From contig JALURZ010000128.1 of NCBI GenBank assembly GCA_027058735.1, positions 1-12,061 of the forward strand: 12,061 nt of DNA, in the 5' to 3' direction. Source of the DNA: Hyphomicrobiales bacterium. Lineage in GTDB: Bacteria; Pseudomonadota; Alphaproteobacteria; Rhizobiales; JALURZ01. The notes beneath the pieces were generated by a model that ran no database searches, was not told the DNA's origin, and saw only the letters and a program-made list of their open reading frames with translations. A program made the translations under genes and the position numbers. Each line of letters opens with the position of its first letter. Position 1 is the stretch's first letter. This document shows, in pieces, positions 7,184 through 12,061 of the stretch.

Positions 7184-8277
7184 TTGTCACTGCTCCGCGC
7201 GCTGATCTGCACCGCTTCAACCTTCTGGCCGTCGCTGACGAAGTTCTGGCCCCGTGTGACGATCCGCACTTTCGCGGGCAGCCCCGATACCCACACGCCC
7301 TCGCGGGTATCGGACAGGACATCGACCGCAACGAATCCGGCCACCGCCTTATCGTCCAGCACAACCACCCCGATGCGGCCGTCGTCATTGAGCGTGAGGA
7401 CCGAAGAGGGCAGTCGCTGCGCCTGGATGGGGGGCAGTGGAATTACGATCTCGCTGGTGACCCCGTCGCGCAGGCGCCTGTCGGGATTTGCCACTTCCAG
7501 TTCCACCCGGAAGGTGCGGGTGTTTGGATCGGCGACCGGCGAAATGAAGCGGATCCTGCCCGATACCCGTTCGCCGGTCACCAGATCGGCACTGCCGGCC
7601 TGGCCATTTTTCAGGGCCGCCACATGGCGTTCGGAAACCTGACCGACGACCAGCATGGGGTCGCGCACCACGACAGACGCGCACAGCGCGCCGATCTGCA
7701 GAAAACTGCCGGTCTCCGCCGGCCGCATTTCGATCGTGCCGGAAACGGGCGCGGTGATACGCGTATATTCGATTTCGCGCTGTATCCGCGCCACGGCGGC
7801 TTCCGCGGCCTGCATTTTCGCACGCTCGGCCGCCAGTTTCGTCTTCGAGGCGAATTGCTGGCGCTCCAGATTGCGGGCGGCGGAAAAATCGAGCCGCGCC
7901 TGGGCGAGCTGCGCCCTGGCTTCGGCGAGTTGCGCCTGGCGCGTGCCCATCTCGATGCGGCACAGCACGCTGCCTTTATCGACGAAATCGCCCTCGCCGA
8001 ACAGGACCCGTTCGACGGCTCCCGATGTCTGCGCGCGCACCTCGATGCGCCGGAAAACTTCCGTGCGGCCCCTGATCCTGAGTTCCGGGCGCCGCTGGCG
8101 GGCGAGGAAAGTCTGCACCTGGACCCGCGGCAGCGGTTTGGCCGCCCGGGCAGTGTCCGGTGTGGTGCTTTGTGCGCCGTCGCCGCGAAAAATGCCGGTG
8201 GCGAACCATGCCGCAATCACCAGCACCATTGCCAGCGCCGACAGATAGGAGCGTTTTATTCTCATGGGTCCGATCAC
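7180..8277 (-). CDS. RND efflux periplasmic adaptor (membrane fusion protein, HlyD/AcrA type)
   Basis: The product links the RND permease to an outer-membrane channel. It has 365 residues from GTG 8277, or 361 from ATG 8265. Domains in order are: an N-terminal membrane anchor at about 11-30 without a lipobox cysteine, so it is not a lipoprotein; a first lipoyl half at about 78-109 (VRAQTSG-like entry, GEGDFVDKG); a short alpha-helical hairpin at about 111-172 rich in A, R, Q and E; a second lipoyl half (ITAPVSGTIEMRPAETGSF); a beta-barrel at about 206-275 (PVADPNTRTFRVELEVANP); and a membrane-proximal domain to the end. GTG 8277 overlaps the padR stop by GTGA, and the 3' end overlaps the permease start in the same way, so three genes are translationally linked. 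ATG 8265 is equally credible because it starts directly before the anchor and has GGAG upstream. Confidence 0.92.
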   Translation of the reverse strand: MIGPMRIKRSYLSALAMVLVIAAWFATGIFRGDGAQSTTPDTARAAKPLPRVQVQTFLARQRRPELRIRGRTEVFRRIEVRAQTSGAVERVLFGEGDFVDKGSVLCRIEMGTRQAQLAEARAQLAQARLDFSAARNLERQQFASKTKLAAERAKMQAAEAAVARIQREIEYTRITAPVSGTIEMRPAETGSFLQIGALCASVVVRDPMLVVGQVSERHVAALKNGQAGSADLVTGERVSGRIRFISPVADPNTRTFRVELEVANPDRRLRDGVTSEIVIPLPPIQAQRLPSSVLTLNDDGRIGVVVLDDKAVAGFVAVDVLSDTREGVWVSGLPAKVRIVTRGQNFVSDGQKVEAVQISARSSDK

Positions 8278-8837
8278 TCCGCCGCGGCGCCGAGGCCGGG
8301 CGCGTCCTGCGTCCCGGGCCGCTCTGCCGGCCAGCGGTCGCGATTTTTCTCAAGATAGGCGATGGCCGCCTCCATGATCGCCATGCCATAACCGGCGACA
8401 AATTCGCTTCCCGGATGGTCGCAGGTGCACACCGCACTGCGGATCTCCGCCAGTTCGCGGTTCAGTTCCCGCAGCCGGTCGTCAACCGCACAGCCGACAT
8501 GAGACGGCGGCAGCAGGTCGGCGTGCAGCATCAAGAACAGAAACTGTGATTTGAATTTGTCCGCTCCGGGCTTGACCCGCAGCGAGTCGACGAGAACCTC
8601 GCGTCCCGCCGGCGTAATGGAATAAACCTTTCTGTCCGGCTTGCCCTCCTGCGCCTCCGCCCGGCAGGTCAGCAGGCCCGCTTCCGTCATGGCGGTCAGC
8701 GCCGGATAGATGGAGCCGTAGCTGGCCTCGATGAAATGGCTGAACATGCCCTGTTCAACCTTTTTCTTGATTTCATACCCGGTGGCGTCGCCAAAATGCA
8801 GAATGCCCAGGCAAAGCGTGCGTACGTTCATGCCCAT
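8274..8837 (-). CDS. PadR-family transcriptional regulator
   Basis: The product has 187 residues from ATG 8837 (or 185 from ATG 8831). An AGGA six bases upstream favours 8837; a longer TTG start at 8891 would run through the AT-rich operator region and is unlikely. Residues about 5-85 form the PadR winged helix: an LGILHFGDATGYEI first segment, the recognition region SYGSIYPALTAMTEAGLL, and a wing ending in DRKVYSITPAGRE. The C-terminal part, about 90-165, is helical and should be the dimerisation domain. PadR proteins commonly repress adjacent transporter genes and release DNA on ligand binding. Being first in the operon with an adaptor and RND pump, this is probably the local repressor. Cysteines at 9, 58, 116, 137 and 139 include a CTCDH cluster, possibly relevant to sensing, though that is speculation. 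Confidence 0.92.
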   Translation of the reverse strand: MGMNVRTLCLGILHFGDATGYEIKKKVEQGMFSHFIEASYGSIYPALTAMTEAGLLTCRAEAQEGKPDRKVYSITPAGREVLVDSLRVKPGADKFKSQFLFLMLHADLLPPSHVGCAVDDRLRELNRELAEIRSAVCTCDHPGSEFVAGYGMAIMEAAIAYLEKNRDRWPAERPGTQDAPGLGAAAE

Positions 8838-8856
8838 CGTCCGTCCTATGTCAAAC

Positions 8857-8879
8857 AGATATATATCTAAGTGATATAT
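8857..8879 (-). promoter_or_regulatory. Candidate PadR operator upstream of padR
   Basis: A perfect 12-bp palindrome AGATATATATCT (8857-8868) overlaps an inverted repeat ATATATC-N5-GATATAT (8861-8879). Both sit 20-42 bases before the padR ATG, in an AT-rich island within GC-rich DNA. The position and symmetry fit autoregulation of the padR-adaptor-RND operon. Promoter elements probably overlap it (TTGCAT upstream on the minus strand and AT-rich hexamers within), but I cannot assign a definite -10. Confidence 0.6.
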
Positions 8880-8928
8880 TTCGGAATGCAAGTCCGGAAT
8901 CGACCGGGCGCCGATGCGCGCGGATGTT

Positions 8929-10107
8929 TTATTCGGGGTCGGATGCGTTGGCGAGGATGGCGTGGATCTTATGTACGCGGATCACCCCTGTATCCATGAG
9001 CTTCGCGCGGGTCAGCCACATTTCGCCGTTTTGCGACAGATAGCCGGCGGTCTCGGGGTCGAGATCGCCGCTGTCGATGAGCTTGATCGCCTTCAGCCAG
9101 CCCTTGTTTATCAGATCGACATATTCGCTGGTTATGTCCTGGTTGAAATTCACCGTGAACCCGAAATGTTCAAGCGCCTGGCGGTAGAATTGCGGGGTCC
9201 AGGCAAAGGGCCGCGCGGGCTCGCTGCGCGCCCAGTCCTTCAGTTCGTCGGCGTGTTCGTCGGGGGTGGGGGCGAGGAAATCCAGCAGCAGCAGTGAGCC
9301 GTCCGCCTTGAGCGAATTGGCCACGTGCCGCAGGATGTCTTTCTTGTTCTCGAACGTGAAGAAGCGTTCGCGCGAATAGACCAGATCATACCGCCGGGTG
9401 GGCAATTGCAGGTTCTCGAAATCCTGCGTGCCCATCTTCAGCCGCTTGCCCAGGGCCCAGGAATTCACGAATTCCCGCGCCTTGCCGGCGAGTTCCCGGT
9501 CCGGTTCGAGCGCCTCCATCCAGAGCTTTTCGCGTTTTGTGGTATGGGCGGCGGTGCCGCCGAGACCGGCCGTCAGGTCGAGGACGGTCTGCGATGAGTT
9601 GACCTTGGCCAGGCCGGTGAATTTCTTGGCGAAAGGCGCCCCGCCCGGTTCGAGAAACCCTTCACCCCACACCGACTGGAGCACACCCAGGCGCTTGGCG
9701 TTCCAGACCGCCGCGGCTGCCGGCGGCGTCTTGTCGATTGCCACCTGAATGCCGCCGCCCTTGCGTCCGAGGGTGCGGCGCGCGGAAACCTGGGTCGCGG
9801 AGCGCTGCCACCATGTCTTGAGCTGGCCGGCGATCTGTTTGGGGATTTGGCTTGCGGGCCTGCGCGCGCGCGCGCCCGGTCCGGGGGCCTCAGGCAGGGA
9901 AATGTCGGTTCCCGCCGGCGCGACCAGTTTTCGCGCACGGGCAACCAGATAGGCGCTCAGCGCGCGCGCGTGGTCTTCGCTCAGGGTTGCCAGATCGGCC
10001 AGCCGCACCAGTTCATCGACGCTCAGCGCATCGAGCGATGCCGTGAACTTGTCGGTCGCGATCCGCTCCAGGCTGACCGCCGCACTCGCCTGAGACTGTG
10101 TGGACAT
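8929..10107 (-). CDS. Class I SAM-dependent methyltransferase of unknown substrate, with N-terminal extension
   Basis: The product has 392 residues from ATG 10107; an in-frame GTG at 10152 would add 15 residues. No clear ribosome binding site marks either start. Residues about 1-130 are not recognised: a helical, acidic segment (about 14-62) is followed by a proline/arginine-rich linker and a WW-containing basic stretch. Residues about 140-165 (VWGEGFLEPGG) and the following Rossmann core resemble small-molecule and phosphoethanolamine-type methyltransferases. Motif I is VLDLTAGLGG (175-184), with Thr where the first glycine of GxGxG is usual. The post-I acidic residue is in MEALEPD, and motif II/III-like features are YDLVYSRERFF and SLLLLDFLAP. 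The residues after about 340 look like a C-terminal lid or accessory part. A lipid headgroup substrate is possible but unsupported. The gene is upstream of padR by 91 bp and divergent from the binding-protein gene. Confidence 0.75.
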   Translation of the reverse strand: MSTQSQASAAVSLERIATDKFTASLDALSVDELVRLADLATLSEDHARALSAYLVARARKLVAPAGTDISLPEAPGPGARARRPASQIPKQIAGQLKTWWQRSATQVSARRTLGRKGGGIQVAIDKTPPAAAAVWNAKRLGVLQSVWGEGFLEPGGAPFAKKFTGLAKVNSSQTVLDLTAGLGGTAAHTTKREKLWMEALEPDRELAGKAREFVNSWALGKRLKMGTQDFENLQLPTRRYDLVYSRERFFTFENKKDILRHVANSLKADGSLLLLDFLAPTPDEHADELKDWARSEPARPFAWTPQFYRQALEHFGFTVNFNQDITSEYVDLINKGWLKAIKLIDSGDLDPETAGYLSQNGEMWLTRAKLMDTGVIRVHKIHAILANASDPE

Positions 10108-10171
10108 GATGACAGATACACAACCGGTACAAACAATCTGCGCGCCGGCCACCCGGCCCGCGTGTGCACCT

Positions 10172-10211
10172 ACAGTGACGCAACTGTCTTAAATTTGCCT
10201 TTACGCGGCAA
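10172..10211. promoter_or_regulatory. Inverted repeats in the divergent intergenic region
   Basis: The 136-bp gap between the methyltransferase start and the binding-protein start holds ACAGT-N6-ACTGT (10172-10187) and TTGCC-N7-GGCAA (10195-10211). Between and overlapping these, TTAA-N7-TTTA (10189-10203) is one mismatch from the CtrA consensus TTAA-N7-TTAA. I could not assign a convincing -35/-10 pair for either gene. The repeats may be operators, but this rests only on position and symmetry. Confidence 0.35.
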
Positions 10212-10243
10212 TATGGATTGACGCAGGGGGTGGATAAAGCGGG

Positions 10244-11359
10244 ATGAAAATGCAAGATGCACCCCTTGGGGGTTTCAGGCGGCTTTTGGCGCGGTTCACG
10301 AACACACGGTCAGGATCAGTTTCGGTGCGGGCTGGCATTGGGATTTCAGGCAGACGATGGAGGCGGGCGTGCCTGGGGGCGCTCGCGGCTGTGCTGCTGG
10401 CGGGCGGCATCGTGCCGGCCGGGGCGGTAACCTGCGGGCGCAGCGATACGGTTGAGATCGCGCAGATGAAGTGGCCGGTGGCGGCCTTTCTGGCCCATCT
10501 CTATGCGCTGATTCTCGAACGCGGCTACGGGTGCACCGTGAAGCTCTCCGAGGGCGAAATGAAAGCGCTGGCCACCCGGCTGGCAGCACAGGGCAAACCC
10601 GATATATTGCCCGCGTTGTGGACCAATTCGGTCGGTGACGTGTGGCGTCAGGCCAAGGCCAACGGGCGGGCAACCGAGGCAGGAAATGTTTTGCCCCAGG
10701 GGTTTTCCGAAGGATGGTGGATTCCCAAATTTCTGGCCGACGCCCATCGCGACCTTCGCTCGGTTGGCGATCTGAAGAAATTCAGGGAACTGTTCAAGGA
10801 CCCCGGTGAGCCAGGCAAGGGCCGGCTGTACAGTTGCCCCACCGTCTGGCTGTGCGCGACGATCAACCGGAACCTGCTGCGGGCATATGGGCTTGCCGGC
10901 AGTTTCAATCTTCATCCCGCAGCCTCCGGACGCGCGCTGGACAACGCCATCGCAAAGGCGTCGAGGGAGCGGCAGCCCATTCTGGCCTATCACTGGGCGC
11001 CGGCGGCGGTTCTGGGGCGCTACCCGATGGTGGCGCTGAAGATGGGTCCCTATAATGCGCGCGGCCATCGCTGCAACCAGAACCCCAAATGCCGGCAGCC
11101 CCATCCGGGGGGCTATCCGAATTCCCCGGTGGTGACCGTGGCGGCCGTGCGATTCCTGAACGAGGCCCCGGCCATCGCCCGCGCCTTGCGCAAGATCGTG
11201 ATCGATCGGGCCACCGTGAACAGGATTCTGGCCTGGCAGGACGAAACCCGGGCGGGGCCGAGACTGACGGCGGAGCATTTTCTCAAGACCGAGGGCGCGC
11301 TGTGGAGCCGGTGGGTCGGCGCCCGGGCGTTGCGCAGAATCCGGGCGTCACTGAATTGA
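10244..11359 (+). CDS. OpuAC/ProX-type periplasmic substrate-binding protein (glycine betaine-like)
   Basis: This is the binding component of an ABC importer for a quaternary-amine-like or related ligand, acting in the periplasm. The product has 371 residues from ATG 10244, preceded by AGGGGGTGG about ten bases upstream. The signal peptide is recessed: RRWRRACLGALAAVLLAGG at about 37-55, with cleavage likely after PAGA61. GTG 10325, which has AGGA nine bases before it, would give a more usual 344-residue precursor. ProX-like segments are VEIAQMKWPVAAFLAHLYA (70-88), PDILPALWTNSV (119-130), YSCPTVWLCATINRN and PILAYHWAPAAVLGRYPMV. Conserved tryptophans at 77, 126, 159, 202 and 251 could build the aromatic ligand cage. 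The mature part has six cysteines (64, 97, 198, 204, 277, 283), which could form disulfides. No permease or ATPase gene is adjacent in the window. The exact ligand is unknown. Confidence 0.82.
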   Translation: MKMQDAPLGGFRRLLARFTNTRSGSVSVRAGIGISGRRWRRACLGALAAVLLAGGIVPAGAVTCGRSDTVEIAQMKWPVAAFLAHLYALILERGYGCTVKLSEGEMKALATRLAAQGKPDILPALWTNSVGDVWRQAKANGRATEAGNVLPQGFSEGWWIPKFLADAHRDLRSVGDLKKFRELFKDPGEPGKGRLYSCPTVWLCATINRNLLRAYGLAGSFNLHPAASGRALDNAIAKASRERQPILAYHWAPAAVLGRYPMVALKMGPYNARGHRCNQNPKCRQPHPGGYPNSPVVTVAAVRFLNEAPAIARALRKIVIDRATVNRILAWQDETRAGPRLTAEHFLKTEGALWSRWVGARALRRIRASLN

Positions 11360-11367
11360 CGGGTTAC

Positions 11368-11387
11368 GGGGGGAGGGCCGCGTGATG
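11368..11387 (+). promoter_or_regulatory. Ribosome binding site for the thioesterase
   Basis: A purine run GGGGGGAGGG (11368-11377) lies about eight bases before ATG 11385. It supports that ATG over the immediately preceding in-frame GTG at 11382 and over ATG 11394. The upstream gene ends at 11359, so the two plus-strand genes are 25 bp apart and may share a transcript. Confidence 0.6.
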
Positions 11388-11801
11388 CAGACCATGCGCC
11401 ATGAAGTCACGGTGTTCTGGGGGGATTGCGACCCGGCCGTGATCGTCTTCTATCCGCAGTATTTTCGCTGGTTCGATGAGGCCACCATTCTGCTGTTCGA
11501 ACAGGTCGGACTGCCGACATTGTCGCTGGCCGAGCGCTACGGCATTTTCGCCATTCCCATTGTCGATGCCGGCGCCCGGTTTTTTCTGCCCTCACGGTTT
11601 CTCGATCGCCTGGTGGTGGAAACCCATATTTCGCAGTGGTCGAAAAAATCGTTCAGGGTCGCCCACCAGGTCATGCGGGGCGATCAGTTGGTGGCCCAGG
11701 GCCACGAGGTGCGCGCCTGGGCCTCCAAACACCCCGACGATCCCGACCGCTTCGTGACCAGCCCCATTCCCCGCGATGTCATCGATTTGTTCGAGTCCTG
11801 A
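11385..11801 (+). CDS. Acyl-CoA thioesterase, 4-hydroxybenzoyl-CoA thioesterase (hotdog) family
   Basis: The product has 138 residues from ATG 11385, a normal length for a single hotdog domain, and should hydrolyse an acyl- or aroyl-CoA thioester in the cytoplasm as an oligomer. The family motif is near the N-terminus: FWGDCDPAVIVFYPQYFRWF (11-30). D16 corresponds to the catalytic aspartate (Asp17) of the Pseudomonas 4-hydroxybenzoyl-CoA thioesterase. That family usually has DPAG; here a valine follows DPA. Later family features are ARFFLPSRFLDRLVVET and a central strand with VAHQVMRGDQLVAQGHEVRAW. No aromatic-degradation genes are nearby, so the physiological substrate cannot be told; a general acyl-CoA or YbgC-like role is also possible. 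A link to the preceding binding-protein gene is suggested only by the 25-bp spacing. Confidence 0.88.
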   Translation: MQTMRHEVTVFWGDCDPAVIVFYPQYFRWFDEATILLFEQVGLPTLSLAERYGIFAIPIVDAGARFFLPSRFLDRLVVETHISQWSKKSFRVAHQVMRGDQLVAQGHEVRAWASKHPDDPDRFVTSPIPRDVIDLFES

Positions 11802-12061
11802 GACCGGAATTTTACTGCCGGTTGCCGGTTTGAGCTGCCGCCACCGGCTGGATGGACGCGCCAGTCTTCGCGAAAACCGGCGGCATAGTGCAGATTTGCG
11901 CCGCGATTAACGATCTGATGCTGAAATTGCTGGACAAAGTTTTCAATGCGGGCATCATTCGACTATATTTTTCTGATGCGCTGTGCCCGATAACAAAACC
12001 AGGGCTGCGGGCGGCATGTCGCCGTGCGGATGTGTGTCGAATTGACAGTCCCGGGCCAGGT
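11802..12061. other. Non-coding right end with CCGGT/ACCGG repeats and weak promoter-like elements
   Basis: No credible gene is seen in these 260 bases. Complementary segments lie just after the thioesterase: ACCGG (11803-11807) with CCGGT (11818-11822), and GCCGGTTT (11824-11831), which can pair with ACCGGC (11843-11848) or, over eight bases, with AAACCGGC (11874-11881). No T-tract follows, so this is not a classic intrinsic terminator. TTTCAA-N17-TATATT (11941-11969) is a weak plus-strand promoter candidate. A perfect TTGACA at 12042-12047 could be a -35 element whose -10 lies outside the window. Confidence 0.35.

Noticed and set aside
7624..8358. A 244-codon plus-strand frame opposite the adaptor gene
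   Set aside because: It runs against a clear adaptor with lipoyl, hairpin and barrel motifs; its product is low in hydrophobic structure and unrecognisable.
8841..8860. TTGACA on the minus strand just before padR as a -35 element
   Set aside because: A -10 at normal spacing would fall inside the padR coding region, so it cannot drive padR.
8881..8928. CCGG-N6-CCGG and nearby GC-rich sequence as a terminator after the methyltransferase
   Set aside because: The stem is only four bases and no T-tract follows on the minus strand.
11382..11384. GTG 11382 as the thioesterase start
   Set aside because: ATG follows immediately at 11385 with good spacing to the purine-rich ribosome binding site; the one-residue difference favours ATG.
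1..12061. CRISPR arrays, insertion sequences, tRNA/rRNA genes, phage or toxin-antitoxin modules
   Set aside because: None of the expected repeats, transposase motifs, clover-leaf sequences or paired small genes was seen on reading both strands.

Overview
The window is GC-rich, densely packed DNA from an alphaproteobacterium. I infer this from the strong codon bias, from a short proteobacterial-type phosphatidylserine decarboxylase next to an integral-membrane phosphatidylserine synthase (the rhizobial arrangement), and from an Ig-like cell-envelope protein of a kind I associate with Hyphomicrobiales and relatives. The genus cannot be read from the sequence. There is no rRNA, tRNA, CRISPR array, insertion sequence or transposase, and no gene-free stretch longer than about 300 bases.

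Layout. (1) Bases 1-3941, plus strand: a four-gene set made of the 3' end of an Ig-like domain protein, an ATM1/HMT1-type ABC exporter, psd and pssA. The first two overlap by TTGA, and psd starts at a TTG codon with a strong ribosome binding site. PssA makes phosphatidylserine and Psd decarboxylates it to phosphatidylethanolamine; the exporter probably handles glutathione-linked or metal-related substrates. (2) Bases 3944-8837, minus strand: a padR - adaptor - RND pump operon whose genes overlap by GTGA at both junctions. An AT-rich inverted repeat just upstream of padR (8857-8879) is a good candidate operator, so this looks like a self-regulated, PadR-controlled efflux operon. It lacks an outer-membrane channel gene. 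It converges on pssA with only 2 bp between the stop codons. (3) Bases 8929-10107, minus strand: a SAM-dependent methyltransferase of unknown substrate with an extra N-terminal region of about 130 residues and an atypical motif I. (4) A divergent 136-bp intergenic region carrying two inverted repeats. (5) Bases 10244-11801, plus strand: a stand-alone ProX/OpuAC-type periplasmic binding protein with six cysteines in its mature part, then a hotdog-fold acyl-CoA thioesterase of the 4-hydroxybenzoyl-CoA thioesterase family. (6) Bases 11802-12061: non-coding, with several complementary CCGGT/ACCGG segments and weak promoter-like elements.

Most of the window is recognisable housekeeping or efflux content. 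I found no convincing new multi-gene system. The points most worth checking are the PadR operator and its RND operon, the apparently shortened Ig-like protein coupled to the ABC exporter, the unusual methyltransferase, and the cysteine-rich orphan binding protein.
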